In this document: piece by piece, positions 26,387 through 35,539 of the stretch
Layout: every line of letters begins with the position of its first letter
How positions within the stretch are numbered: position 1 is the first letter of the stretch
The notes under the pieces: model-generated
What the model was told of the DNA's origin: nothing
Databases searched by the model: none
The model's input: the letters and a program-made list of their open reading frames with translations, nothing else
Position numbers and translations under genes: made by a program
Origin: Rhizobium sp. P40RR-XXII
GTDB lineage: Bacteria; Pseudomonadota; Alphaproteobacteria; Rhizobiales; Rhizobiaceae
Reading direction: 5' to 3'
DNA: 64,000 bases
NCBI RefSeq assembly: GCF_012641405.1
Contig: NZ_JABAII010000009.1
Coordinates: 1-64,000, forward strand

Positions 26387-26638
26387 TCAGCAGCGGTCTA
26401 CGTAACGGCGGCCATAGCGATCACGGTAATAGCATTGGCCCGGCTGTCCCGCGACATTGCCGATGAGTGCACCGGACACGCCACCAATCGCAGCGCCCAC
26501 CGCCGCTCCTCGAACGTTCCCCGTGGCGACGCCCCCGACCACGGCTCCCGTAGCAGCTCCAATCCCAGCACCTTGCTCCGTCGGCGAACATGCCGTCAGC
26601 AGTGCGACCACAATCCCAGCGCTGAACACGTGTCTCAT
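26387..26638 (-). CDS. small glycine-zipper lipoprotein
   Basis: 83 residues with a lipobox (VVALLTAC, Cys about residue 17) and a glycine-zipper core (GAGIGAATGAVVGG, then GAAVGAAIGGVSGALIG), ending in a Tyr/Arg-rich tail with two cysteines. Such proteins sit in the outer membrane or periplasm. It is co-directional with the second DUF4142 gene, which lies 102 bp upstream, so they may share a promoter. Confidence 0.8.
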   Translation of the reverse strand: MRHVFSAGIVVALLTACSPTEQGAGIGAATGAVVGGVATGNVRGAAVGAAIGGVSGALIGNVAGQPGQCYYRDRYGRRYVDRC

Positions 26639-26740
26639 CTTCGTCTTCCTTTCGAAGTTGGTTCAATCTCAATGCATCTTATAGGCGAAGTGACATTTAA
26701 GCCGCCAATCTCCATGCGAGCAGGCACGGTACTTTCCTCG

Positions 26741-27268
26741 CTATTTGTTCAGGTCCTTGGCCATCTGAAAATGGTGTTCAATGGCAGGCCGCGTGCTCGC
26801 CGCCCATGCCTTCAAATCAGCATTGTCACCACCTGCTGCGTAGCGCTTGAAGAGATCGACAGCCCCCTTGTGAACTTTTACTTGATCAGCATGATATTGC
26901 TTGTTGAATAGCACCCCCTGCAGACCGCCGAGCGTCTTCAGCATAGCCTGCTGGCTTGATGTCATGGCATTGGGAAGCGGTGCTTTTACCTTCCCTGAAG
27001 AAACCAATTCTTTGAGCTCACCGGTGGTCTTCTGATGATCGGTCACCATCTGCTGCGCAAAGGTCTTCGTGGCGTCGTCACCTCGCTTGAGCGCAAGCTG
27101 ACCGGCGACGATTTCAAACCTATCGCTCGTCGCTGCCTCCTTGATGAAATCGCGAGTTTTCGGTGCGACGCCGACCAGGGAGTTAACCCCCGTTTTCTCG
27201 GCGGCTGATTGCGAAAAGGCAGGGGCGGCGGCTAAGACCGCCAGAGCAACGATAGCGACGCGTTTCAT
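26741..27268 (-). CDS. DUF4142 exported protein, copy 2
   Basis: 175 residues with a signal peptide (MKRVAIVALAVLAAAPAFS). It is collinear with copy 1 and shares long identical runs (FAQQMVTDHQKTT, HADQ, DLFKRYA, GGDNADLKAWAASTRP). GGAGG precedes ATG 27268. The two copies are inverted relative to each other with about 1.7 kb between them. An EcfG-like promoter lies directly upstream, so both copies probably belong to the general stress response. Confidence 0.9.
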   Translation of the reverse strand: MKRVAIVALAVLAAAPAFSQSAAEKTGVNSLVGVAPKTRDFIKEAATSDRFEIVAGQLALKRGDDATKTFAQQMVTDHQKTTGELKELVSSGKVKAPLPNAMTSSQQAMLKTLGGLQGVLFNKQYHADQVKVHKGAVDLFKRYAAGGDNADLKAWAASTRPAIEHHFQMAKDLNK

Positions 27269-27296
27269 CGGAATCTCCTCCGTTCGCTGTCGTTAG

Positions 27297-27321
27297 AACA
27301 ACTGAATGACCGAAGAGTTCC
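27297..27321 (-). promoter_or_regulatory. EcfG-like promoter of DUF4142 copy 2
   Basis: On the minus strand GGAAC (27321-27317) is followed after 16 bases by TGTT, one base from the CGTT consensus. It lies about 30 bp before the start codon, as at copy 1. Confidence 0.55.
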
Positions 27322-27477
27322 CGGGCAAGAGGATTTGCGATTGCGGTAGTGAACCTCCGATGGTTTCGTGGTCGTCTCGCGGTAGATCGGGCTGGGCGGC
27401 GGCGACCGAACCGCGCAGGTAATTGCCATCCTTTACAGCGCTGATACATTCCCATGTCTCAACCCGAAGGAGCCACC

Positions 27478-28269
27478 ATGCAGATCGATCTCACAGGAAA
27501 GACGGCTGTGATCACCGGATCCACAGAAGGCATTGGCTACGCGATTGCCAGTCAGCTGGCGCGAGCTGGTGCGGACGTCGTGGTAAACGGCCGCTCAGAA
27601 GACAAGACCACGAAGGCTGCCGAACGCTTGAAAGGCGAAGGAGGAAGGGGGAGCGTGATGGCCGCCGCAGCCGATCTCTCTACCAAGGAGGGTTGCAACG
27701 CGCTGGTGGGCGAGGTCCCCCATGTGGACATCCTTATCAACAACGCCGGCATCTTCCAGCCGATCGATTTCTTTGACGCTGAAGACGAAGTCTGGGACCG
27801 CCACTGGCAAGTGAACGTCATGTCTGCCATCAGGCTGGCACGGGCGTACCTCCCTGGGATGGAGAAGCAGAACTGGGGCCGTGTTATCTTCATCGCATCA
27901 GAATCCGGCTTCAACATTCCGGTCGAGATGATCCACTACGGCGTCAGCAAGACGGCTGATATCGCAGTCGCCCGCGGTCTTGCGAAACGGATGGCGGGCA
28001 CTGGCGTCACCGTGAACTCAGTACTGCCCGGTCCAACGCTCACCGAAGGCGTCGAAGCGATGCTGGCAGAAGAGCGCGCGAAGACCGGTAAACCCTTCGA
28101 GGAACTTGCTACCGCCTTCGTCAAGCAGCATCGCGGCAGCTCGATAATTCAACGCGCGGCGAGCGTAGAGGAAATTGCCAACCTTGTTACCTATCTGGCG
28201 TCGCCACAGGCGTCTGCAACCACCGGCGCATCCGTTCGCGTCGACGGTGGCGTCCTCGACACGCTTTAA
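27478..28269 (+). CDS. short-chain dehydrogenase/reductase
   Basis: 263 residues of the classical SDR family: cofactor motif ITGSTEGIG near residue 12, NNAG near 85, catalytic Ser in ASESG and YGVSK as the Tyr-Lys pair, and a C-terminal TGASVRVDGG. AGGAG precedes ATG 27478; an in-frame ATG eight codons earlier has no ribosome site. It is divergent from DUF4142 copy 2. It is NAD(P)-dependent with unknown substrate. Confidence 0.9.
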   Translation: MQIDLTGKTAVITGSTEGIGYAIASQLARAGADVVVNGRSEDKTTKAAERLKGEGGRGSVMAAAADLSTKEGCNALVGEVPHVDILINNAGIFQPIDFFDAEDEVWDRHWQVNVMSAIRLARAYLPGMEKQNWGRVIFIASESGFNIPVEMIHYGVSKTADIAVARGLAKRMAGTGVTVNSVLPGPTLTEGVEAMLAEERAKTGKPFEELATAFVKQHRGSSIIQRAASVEEIANLVTYLASPQASATTGASVRVDGGVLDTL

Positions 28270-28295
28270 CCGGAGAGCCAATCTGACAACATCTA

Positions 28296-28319
28296 CGCAG
28301 GCGAGCTTTCTCGCCTGCG
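28296..28319. terminator. stem-loop between convergent genes
   Basis: CGCAGGCGAG and CTCGCCTGCG pair perfectly around a CTTT loop, 26 bp after the SDR stop and 23 bp before the 3' end of the facing gene. It probably serves both transcripts. Confidence 0.6.
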
Positions 28320-28342
28320 ATTGAGGTGCTACCTAACAGGGC

Positions 28343-28645
28343 TTACTGACCCAGCCACTGGTATTCGGCGATGGACGCCTTGCCAGACTTCTTGTCGTAT
28401 AGGCAAATCAGATTGACCATCTTCTTCGACTTGCCGCTCTTCTCACGAAGAAGGATCGCAATCTTGCCCGTGGCGTCGTCGAAAACAACAGGGGCGCTCG
28501 CTTCCGGAGAAACCATCCGTGACTGACCGATGCAGGTACCGTTGGCCTTTGCGAAGAGCGCGTTCCAAGCGGCGTCGCTCGAAGCACTGGCGAGCTGGGT
28601 CAGGGATAGCAGACCCGCTGCGGCGGCAAAGGTGAATTTCAGCAT
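28343..28645 (-). CDS. small exported protein
   Basis: 100 residues with a signal peptide (MLKFTFAAAAGLLSLTQLASA) and a compact mature domain with two cysteines (NGTCIGQS and NLICLYD) that could form a disulfide. The C-terminus reads ASIAEYQWLGQ. I do not recognise the family. It stands alone on the minus strand within the stress island. Confidence 0.7.
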   Translation of the reverse strand: MLKFTFAAAAGLLSLTQLASASSDAAWNALFAKANGTCIGQSRMVSPEASAPVVFDDATGKIAILLREKSGKSKKMVNLICLYDKKSGKASIAEYQWLGQ

Positions 28646-28973
28646 CGATTTTCCTCGTGTACATTTCGAATCGCGCCGGACATCGGCCGCCCGTCATTTG
28701 CCGTAAACGATGGCGGTATCAGGGCTGGTGGGGACAAGAGCCGCTGCTCGCCTTCCAGTCCCAAGGTGGCCCAGCGTAAATATCGCTGGGCGCTGTACCA
28801 GCTTGACCTCAATCCCCGCCACTATGACCCGCAGTTGGTTCAAAATAGCGAACCATTTCGCAGGTCTGTCTCCACCCGGCTGAGTGATCGCCGGGCGGAA
28901 TGAAGGCCAAAACGGGGCGGAACTCAACAACCCACAGCCAGCGATGATAAGGCAACCACTGCTACAGACTAAG
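28646..28973. other. intergenic, no convincing gene
   Basis: It holds the promoter region of the small exported protein gene and the 3' side of the next minus-strand gene. No gene or clear motif is visible. Confidence 0.4.
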
Positions 28974-29471
28974 TCACTCGACCGGCTTGATCGAGGTGAC
29001 GATTGCCTTGACTTCAGCATCGTGCTTGTCTTCTTCGCCTTTGTCTCCCCAGTACGTCACGACGAGAGCGTTGTCAGCATTCACCTGTACGATTAGCAAG
29101 CCTATGCTAACGGGACCATCTTCGTCTTTACCATCCCACTCCAAAGTGGCCATCTGCAAACCATTGACGTCGGTGGTGGGCGTCTCCTTTTGAGTCGAAG
29201 TGTCGATCGTTATTTTGTTTTTTGCCAGAAAGTCGATCGCACTGCTGACAACTTTGTCGATGGATTTGTCGCTGGCGACTTCGGCTGAAAGATAGACCGC
29301 AGAATCGTCCGAGGTACCCTGGACGCCGCCGCCCTCGGTTTCCTCCGGCTTCCAGCTATCCGGGATGGTGATACTTGCAACCGGCTTGTCACCAGGAAAT
29401 GTCAAGGTCGCAGCGTGCGCCGCGATGGGAGACGTTAATGCAAGCAAGGCAAATGCGATAATTTTCTTCAT
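28974..29471 (-). CDS. exported protein of unknown function
   Basis: 165 residues from ATG 29471 (AGGA upstream): signal peptide MKKIIAFALLALTSPIAAHA, then an acidic beta-rich domain (FPGDKPVASITIPDSWKPEE, then LVVTYWGDKGEEDKHDAEV) and the ending SIKPVE. It is probably periplasmic. Upstream in-frame starts would spoil the signal peptide. I do not recognise the family. Confidence 0.75.
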   Translation of the reverse strand: MKKIIAFALLALTSPIAAHAATLTFPGDKPVASITIPDSWKPEETEGGGVQGTSDDSAVYLSAEVASDKSIDKVVSSAIDFLAKNKITIDTSTQKETPTTDVNGLQMATLEWDGKDEDGPVSIGLLIVQVNADNALVVTYWGDKGEEDKHDAEVKAIVTSIKPVE

Positions 29472-30354
29472 GATAGAATCCTTAGAGCTTAAAACCGATA
29501 TGCGGCATAAGCTTCTAAACACAACATATTAAAATCGTGACTACTCTGGCGACAACGCAGCAAGCTTTAAGAAATAAGTCCAACCAACACATTCTGTTAT
29601 TACTTGCGCATCCACTCAGACGTTAATCTGCAGTTGCAGATCACCTCTTCATCCTCGATGACGGCGCAAGGATAGTTTGGTCGCGGGTGTAAAACGCCAC
29701 GGTGAATGGCTGATAGATATCTTAGTTGCATTTGCCGCGTCATAGGCCGCCGACGGCATCGCACGATTGCAGAGATACTTATGTGGCGAGACGTGACGTG
29801 CTCTTGAATGAAGCAGATCAGCAACCCTGTAAATAGACATTCATTCCGCAGAAAACGCGTCCCAGGATCTTGGCTCTCGGCCGATCCCAGGGCGACATCG
29901 CGCAAGGCACGGTCATCGGCGATATGATGTCGGAAGCCTCGGATAGCCAAACTATCCGGTGGTGGTGTGGATGGGAGACGAATGGAGGGGTAGCTGACTG
30001 AAATTTTTAATATAGTCTTTTCGGTTAGAACGTGCGGGGTCATGCCTGACCTCACTCCGGATACAGTTGAGCAAAGCAACGTCGCACCATAAAGGCCGCC
30101 CTAGCGGCTGTCTGATCGACTGCCGATCCGCAACGTGTGAATATAACACGGGTATCAGCCGAGACCACGCTTAGGCATCTTGACCCAACACGAATTCATT
30201 CGAGATAGACCGTTAATGAGTAGGGATTCCTTTCGGATGAATCGGAATGACGCTGGAGGCAAGCCGCTTGGGCAGGCACCGGTTCTCGTCGGCTTGCCTT
30301 CTAACGCTGCCAACACGCCAATCTGCGTTTTTGCGTATGTCAAACCATAGCGCG
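29472..30354. other. long intergenic region, nothing recognised
   Basis: About 880 bp with only short open frames lacking ribosome sites or recognisable products. A small RNA cannot be excluded by eye. Confidence 0.4.
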
Positions 30355-30657
30355 TTAATCTCGGTGTTCGGGCATCGCCTTCAGCTGATCCTTGGTCCAA
30401 GACGTCACGCCGTGAATCTCGCCGATTTCGTCGCGCATAAAATCGAGATCGGTCACGCGAACCGAGACCGGCTTTGCACCTATGCCAAGAAAGCCGCCGA
30501 CGTCGATCACAATACTACTAGCACTACCCACTCCATGGACGTGATCGACTGTTCCGATCTTATCGTCATCAGCTCCGTAGATGGACGCGCCTTCCAAATT
30601 AGCTTGTGTGAGTTCATCCTCGGTCAGTCGAATGTGATTGCTATGGTCCATGATCAT
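30355..30657 (-). CDS. PRC-barrel-like (DUF2171-type) protein
   Basis: 100 residues. A small beta-barrel pattern is visible: GASIYGADDDKIGTVDHV, IVIDVGGFLGIGAKPVSV, then a terminal helix WTKDQLKAMPEH. This matches PRC-barrel/DUF2171 stress proteins common in rhizobia. GGAGG lies just upstream of the start. It is probably cytoplasmic and sits in the stress island, but I found no clear EcfG promoter directly before it. Confidence 0.75.
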   Translation of the reverse strand: MIMDHSNHIRLTEDELTQANLEGASIYGADDDKIGTVDHVHGVGSASSIVIDVGGFLGIGAKPVSVRVTDLDFMRDEIGEIHGVTSWTKDQLKAMPEHRD

Positions 30658-30999
30658 TCCTCCATTTGGTTGTGCATTGATGTCAATGATCTATAATTGT
30701 TTCCATTCGGCGAATGCAGGCTGTGACTGGTTTTCTTGTTCCGTGATGCCGCTGTCGAACATGGTCGGGCAGGACGTTCGATCGTGTCGTCATTGATCAT
30801 CGTCACCATTCTGGCTGAGTGAAGATGGGATCGCGGGTAAAAAACCATCCAAGCGAACGTCTCCTGCTAGCGCGACAGCCAGATCGCGCCAAATTGATAA
30901 CTACCCAAGTCATTTCGAGATCGGATCGCCTTGATACGCATCTCATCTTTCATGATCGGATCGTCATTGTGATCTACCCGACTTGATCCTCTGTTGTCG
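30658..30999. other. intergenic, no convincing gene
   Basis: A GTTCC at 30738-30742 could be a minus-strand -35 of EcfG type, but no (C/T)GTT sits at the right distance. Nothing else is supported. Confidence 0.35.
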
Positions 31000-31290
31000 C
31001 TAGTCACACCGTCGCATGGTCTTTGTGACACGATCACCATTTTCATCGGTGCGAGTTACACTTTTCGTCACGCATCGGCCGCGATCGTTGTAGCGCTCGT
31101 AGCGATCCCGGTCACGGACGGATCCGACCGTAATCCCTTCGTCGCCAATAGTTACACTTGGGTGATGGCGATGATGACGATAGACTGACTCATCTGAAGG
31201 TCGACCGATAATTACCTCGTCGGCAAATACAGGCACAGCGGTCATCCCGATTGTAAGGGCAGCTGCACACGCAACAACTATCTTTCGCAT
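31000..31290 (-). CDS. small exported protein behind an EcfG promoter
   Basis: 96 residues from ATG 31290 with AAGGAGG eight bases upstream; an ATG two codons earlier sits too close to the ribosome site. Signal peptide MRKIVVACAAALTIG to about VFA, then a His/Arg/Asp-rich mature part (VYRHHRHHPSVTIGD, then RDRDRYERYNDRG) ending with two cysteines. The family is unknown. An EcfG-type promoter ends 32 bp upstream. Confidence 0.75.
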   Translation of the reverse strand: MRKIVVACAAALTIGMTAVPVFADEVIIGRPSDESVYRHHRHHPSVTIGDEGITVGSVRDRDRYERYNDRGRCVTKSVTRTDENGDRVTKTMRRCD

Positions 31291-31321
31291 TTGCATATCC
31301 TCCTTGATTCTCATCCAGATC

Positions 31322-31346
31322 AACGGACAGATTAGAATAATGTTCC
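31322..31346 (-). promoter_or_regulatory. EcfG-type general stress promoter
   Basis: On the minus strand GGAAC (31346-31342), 16 bases, then CGTT (31325-31322). This is a full match to the EcfG/RpoE2 consensus, and it implies a very short leader before the start at 31290. Confidence 0.7.
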
Positions 31347-31527
31347 CACTTTCGAGAGTGTCGGTCGCTTCGATATAGGATTGCGTTTTGATCCGGTTTG
31401 CTCTTGATGGGATCCTGAGGGATGGCCCATTAAGCCAATGGACGCCAAAAGGCCTGACTGTATGTAATACTGTGTTTCATCACACTTGAGCTGGAGCGAT
31501 GTATCGCCTTTGGCGCTGCTCCTAGGC

Positions 31528-32433
31528 CTAACGCGGCTTATCCGCAAATTGGGAGTGCGCTTGGATGTAGTCCCAAAGCCGGTTGGCGACCGGCCCATGC
31601 GGGCGATCACGGCGCCGCGCTGCCACAAGCTCGATATCCATGCCCGGGAAATGCTGTCCCGTGATGGGCAACAGGCGCCCGTCACGCAATTCTGCCTCGA
31701 CCATGAAGTGTGGCAAATGTCCCCACGCCATGCCGCGAAGGACGACCTCCTTCTTCATCGCGTGATCGGCGACTGTACATTGCGGCGCACCCTCAACCAC
31801 GTAGAAACTGGGTTTTGCAATATTCCGCGCCGTGTCTCGGATAATGCATTGGGTCAACCCACGCATTTGTTCGGGAGTGATTAGTCGCGAGGATGTGAAT
31901 GGCAGGAAGCCCGGGGCAACTAACGGCACGAAGGAAATCGTGCCGAGATCGATCCATTCGAGGCGCGGATCGGATTTGTCGATCCAATGAAGGATCAGGT
32001 CGGCTTCGTTTTCGAAAAGCCGCTCGGACGGCCCCCCGATCGTCTCGAAATGTAGATCAAGCCGCGTATTCGGAAAGCCGGCGAAAAATCCGTTAAGCAA
32101 TTGCAGGCCATTGTGCAATGGGCAGGTGTCGCCGAGGACCACGCGCAGATGTGTCTCCTCTCCCATTGTGAGCTGACTGGCATGCACTCGTAGCGCTTCC
32201 ATCTCACCGAGCAGGGCCTGCGCCTTGCGATGAAAGGATCGGCCAGCCTCGGTGAGGCCGACGCGATAGCCGCTGCGATCGAGCAGTGTGACGCCAAGGT
32301 TAGTCTCGAGCTTGGCGATGGCTGCAAACACGGCCGTATGCGACCTATTCAATGCGGACGCTGCGGCTTGAAAGCCGCCTTCGCGGACGACCGCGTCAAA
32401 ACACTGGATTTCCTGGAGCGTGAACGGATGCAT
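31528..32433 (-). CDS. LysR family transcriptional regulator
   Basis: 301 residues with an N-terminal helix-turn-helix (FDAVVREGGFQAAASALNRSHTAVFAAIAKLE) and an effector domain. It is divergent from the alpha/beta hydrolase gene across a 155 bp gap, the usual LysR-target layout. It probably senses a substrate of that enzyme. Confidence 0.9.
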   Translation of the reverse strand: MHPFTLQEIQCFDAVVREGGFQAAASALNRSHTAVFAAIAKLETNLGVTLLDRSGYRVGLTEAGRSFHRKAQALLGEMEALRVHASQLTMGEETHLRVVLGDTCPLHNGLQLLNGFFAGFPNTRLDLHFETIGGPSERLFENEADLILHWIDKSDPRLEWIDLGTISFVPLVAPGFLPFTSSRLITPEQMRGLTQCIIRDTARNIAKPSFYVVEGAPQCTVADHAMKKEVVLRGMAWGHLPHFMVEAELRDGRLLPITGQHFPGMDIELVAARRRDRPHGPVANRLWDYIQAHSQFADKPR

Positions 32434-32588
32434 TGTATATTCTTATTACAATGTTTTTCAAATCTTTTCAATTTTTTCTGAATGAGACGAGAATTAGCGT
32501 CGAGATGTTCTAGGCAACGTCCGCTGCGTCCCGAGCCATGTTTCGCAGTAGCGCGGAAGGTGCCAACATCAAAAGAAGGACCAAATCG

Positions 32589-33437
32589 ATGACGATTAAT
32601 TCCGCAGCGTCCGCCACGCTCAATCCCGATGAGCCGGCAGCCTTGTCATTCTTCACCACCGGCGACGGCGTCCAGATCGCCTATAGGATCGATGGACGGG
32701 ACGACCGTCCGGCGCTTATCCTTGCCAACTCCATTGCGACCACCATGCATATGTGGGATCTCCAGATTCCCAAATTTGCCGAGCATTTCCGGGTCATCCG
32801 CTATGATTATCGCGGCCATGGCGGCTCGGACGTCCCGGCTGGCGCGTACTCCGACGGGCGGCTCGGACGCGATGTGCTGGAGTTGATGGGTTGGCTCGGG
32901 ATCAAGAGGGCGCATTTTCTCGGCCTGTCCCTCGGCGGCTGGGTCGGGCAATGGCTCGCCATCCATTCACCGGAACGTATCGAGCGTCTGGTCCTCAGCA
33001 ATACATCTTCCTACCTCGGGCCGGCCGAAACCTTCGACAAATCGATAGCCGCAACGCTCGCCGCGCCCGACATGAAGGAAGCAGCCGAGACCTTCCTAGG
33101 CAATTGGTTTCCGAGCGCGATGATTGCGGCGAACGGACCCGTCGTTCGCCAGTTCCGGGAGATGTTGCTAAATACACCGCGCCAGGGCCTTGCCGGCCTG
33201 TTTGCCGCCGTGCGGGACGCCGACATGCGTCGCACCGCTGCCCTCATTCAGAGCCCGACGCTCGTGATCGCCGGCGAATTTGACACCGTGACGTCACTTT
33301 CTATGGGCGAAGCAATCGCCAGTACGATCCCCGGCGCGAGGCTGAAAACCTTTCCTGCGGTACACTTCTCCAATATCGAGTACTCGCAAGTCTTCAGCGA
33401 AGAGGTTGTGGCTTTTCTCAACCAGACATCCGCCTGA
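32589..33437 (+). CDS. alpha/beta hydrolase, 3-oxoadipate enol-lactonase-like
   Basis: 282 residues from ATG 32589. Nucleophile elbow GLSLGG (Ser), acid in AGEFDTVT and His in PAVHFSN give the catalytic triad; the oxyanion region is LILANSIATT. The pattern fits the PcaD-like enol-lactonase group of the beta-ketoadipate pathway. No other pathway gene is near, so it may act on another ester or lactone. It is divergently paired with the LysR-type gene. Confidence 0.85.
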   Translation: MTINSAASATLNPDEPAALSFFTTGDGVQIAYRIDGRDDRPALILANSIATTMHMWDLQIPKFAEHFRVIRYDYRGHGGSDVPAGAYSDGRLGRDVLELMGWLGIKRAHFLGLSLGGWVGQWLAIHSPERIERLVLSNTSSYLGPAETFDKSIAATLAAPDMKEAAETFLGNWFPSAMIAANGPVVRQFREMLLNTPRQGLAGLFAAVRDADMRRTAALIQSPTLVIAGEFDTVTSLSMGEAIASTIPGARLKTFPAVHFSNIEYSQVFSEEVVAFLNQTSA

Positions 33438-33471
33438 GGTTCTTGCCCAGATCCTGATCGAGCCCAGAAAG

Positions 33472-33494
33472 CGCCGCCTGCTATGCAGGCGGCG
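33472..33494. terminator. stem-loop between convergent genes
   Basis: CGCCGCCTGC and GCAGGCGGCG pair perfectly around TAT, between the hydrolase stop (33437) and the multicopper oxidase stop (33570). No T-run follows on either side. Confidence 0.5.
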
Positions 33495-33569
33495 TATGTG
33501 GACGTTCCAAACCGACGTATATCTCGCTTGAACCGGTTGGGAGAGGGCTTCGCGGTCACCGGAATCGCG

Positions 33570-35051
33570 TCAGCCAAGGCCGTCGTAGGTCACAAAAGCC
33601 ATCATCCCCGTCGCCATGTGATACAGGTGATGGCAATGAAGCGGCCAGTGGCCGGGATTGTCGGCGTCGAAGGCCAGGATGACGCTCGCCATCGGCGGCA
33701 GCAGAACGGTGTCCCTGACTGCGCCCGCGACCGGTATTCCGTTGATATCGATCACCTGAAAATGGTGGCCGTGCAGGTGCATCGGATGCGCCATCATCGA
33801 CATGTTGGCGATCGCGATCTCGATTCGCTCGCCGCGTTTGACGACGAGACTGTCCGCCCCGTTAATGCCCCAGGTGTAGGCGGCCATATCGCCTGTCAAC
33901 GACAGTTGAAAGCGGCGATCTGCCGGACGTGCCGCCAGCGGGCTGATTGGACGCAGCCGCTGTTCCAGATCGAGGCCGAGAACCGGTCCCTTCGCATCGC
34001 CTTCGACCGCGATCTTGCGGATGGCCGCGCCACCGGTGGCAAGGACGACGCCCGTTCGTTCCGTAGCGCCTTCACGAAGCGCGAGGATTGGAAACGCCCC
34101 ACCTTCCTTTGGAAGGTTGAGGCGAATGTCGAGGCGCTGGCCCATGGCAATGGGAAAGGACGTTCCGGTGACCGGCTGCACGCCCTGGCCGTCGACAGCG
34201 ATCAGTTCCCCGGAGAGGCGGCCGGTGTCGATGGTGAAGGCGGTCGCGGTAGCGCCGTTGATGATGCGGAGGCGGATCCGACCGCCCTTCTCGACCCTGA
34301 CGATTTCAGGATCATCGAACGTCCGGTCATTGGCGAGGTAAGCGTCGTAGTCGATGTCATTGAGGTCCATAGCCGCCATTCCCGACATCCCCATGTCTGA
34401 CAGGTCCTTGCCGGACATCATATGCTGCATGCCGGCCATGCCCTGCATCGAACCGTGGTTCATCGGCATGGCGCCGTGCGCGGCACTTCCCTGCAGCGTC
34501 GCTAGCAGCTCCTCCGCCGGTAAGAAGGAAAAATCGTGGAGCAGAACGACGACCTCCTGCTCGTCCCGCCTTTTATCGTCCGCAGTCCGTACGATGAGTG
34601 GAGCGGCGAGCAGGTTCTGCTCCTGCAGCGTATGCGCATGCATCCAGTGCGTGCCACCCGTGCCGACCGGAAAGGCGTAACGACGGGTTTCCGACGGCGT
34701 CAACAATGCGGCCGGATTGTCCGGCACGCCGTCGGTCGCCCAAGGGGGCGTCAGCCCGTGCCAGTGGATCAGAGTCGGTTCATTGATGGCGTTCACCAGC
34801 CCGACGTCGAATTCGGTTCCGGCGTCCAGTGTCAGTCCTGGCGTTCCGTCGGGCTGGAGAACACCGAAGACACGAGCGGACCTGCCTTTTACATCGATGG
34901 TCCTATATCCGACGGAGAGAATACTGGACGCTTCCTGTGCGGATGGGGTTTGGGCGTCCTGCGCAAAGGTGCGGATGGGACGGAGAGCGGCCGATGTGAC
35001 GAGCGCTGCCGCGCCAACCATCAGGCCGTTGAGAAAATCACGGCGGTTCAT
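33570..35051 (-). CDS. Tat-exported multicopper oxidase (CueO/CopA type)
   Basis: 493 residues from ATG 35051 (AAGGA nine bases before). Tat motif NRRDFLNG, then three cupredoxin domains with copper-site motifs TLIHWHGL, HWMHAHTLQEQN, HPMHLHGHHFQV and HCHHLYHMATGM, the last carrying the type 1 site Cys, His and Met. Residues about 190-235 form a Met/His-rich insert (HGAMPMNHGSMQGM) like the copper-binding loop of CueO. It oxidises Cu(I) or organic substrates in the periplasm, so copper tolerance is the likely role. A small Cys-rich gene lies upstream in the same direction. Confidence 0.92.
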   Translation of the reverse strand: MNRRDFLNGLMVGAAALVTSAALRPIRTFAQDAQTPSAQEASSILSVGYRTIDVKGRSARVFGVLQPDGTPGLTLDAGTEFDVGLVNAINEPTLIHWHGLTPPWATDGVPDNPAALLTPSETRRYAFPVGTGGTHWMHAHTLQEQNLLAAPLIVRTADDKRRDEQEVVVLLHDFSFLPAEELLATLQGSAAHGAMPMNHGSMQGMAGMQHMMSGKDLSDMGMSGMAAMDLNDIDYDAYLANDRTFDDPEIVRVEKGGRIRLRIINGATATAFTIDTGRLSGELIAVDGQGVQPVTGTSFPIAMGQRLDIRLNLPKEGGAFPILALREGATERTGVVLATGGAAIRKIAVEGDAKGPVLGLDLEQRLRPISPLAARPADRRFQLSLTGDMAAYTWGINGADSLVVKRGERIEIAIANMSMMAHPMHLHGHHFQVIDINGIPVAGAVRDTVLLPPMASVILAFDADNPGHWPLHCHHLYHMATGMMAFVTYDGLG

Positions 35052-35161
35052 TGTATTGATCCTTGGGTCGAGGTCGGGCAATGCCGACCATTGGTCTTGG
35101 GCGTCCGAAGGGAGGCCCATGGAATCGACCGGGCGCCGCTATGGTGCGGCCCGCGGCACCT

Positions 35162-35539
35162 TCAGACCGAAAGACGAGGAGGACCAAGCATGGGCGGAAG
35201 CGCCAGACCGCTGCCAGTCTGGTCAGCCCATGCAAAACGGAGGAAGGAACCCATGGCAGCGGGAGCATCCTCCCTATCGACGACCGCCAGGACGACGCAG
35301 AAGGTGCACTGAGCGACGCAGCAGCCATTATGGTCGGATGTATGAAAACGGCCCTGAAATGAAATCTGGGCGTTCTCCAAAACGGGAGACTGCACGAGGC
35401 TGGAGCGTTGTGTGTGATCCAGCTGCTCATGGCACGGTGTCGCCTGCATGCCTGCCGCTGGCACAAGGAGAAGCGCGAATGCGACCAGCATGGTCAGCAC
35501 TGCGTTCATCCATGCGAACCCGCGGCGGTCGGCGGCCAT
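35162..35539 (-). CDS. small membrane-anchored Cys-rich protein, probably copper-related
   Basis: 125 residues with one N-terminal membrane segment or signal (VLTMLVAFALLLVPAAGMQA) and a mature part carrying HNGCCVAQCTFC, a dense cysteine cluster suited to Cu(I) binding. It starts at 35539 or at the ATG ten codons later. It lies 110 bp upstream of the multicopper oxidase on the same strand. Similar small Cys-rich proteins accompany copper-oxidase genes elsewhere. Its function is inferred from context. Confidence 0.65.
   Translation of the reverse strand: MAADRRGFAWMNAVLTMLVAFALLLVPAAGMQATPCHEQLDHTQRSSLVQSPVLENAQISFQGRFHTSDHNGCCVAQCTFCVVLAVVDREDAPAAMGSFLRFAWADQTGSGLALPPMLGPPRLSV

Noticed and set aside
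30738..30742. GTTCC as an EcfG -35 for the PRC-barrel gene
   Set aside because: No (C/T)GTT at 16-17 bases on the minus strand.
33483..34400. 305-codon plus-strand frame opposite the multicopper oxidase
   Set aside because: Antisense shadow of copper-site motifs; no start signal or family pattern.
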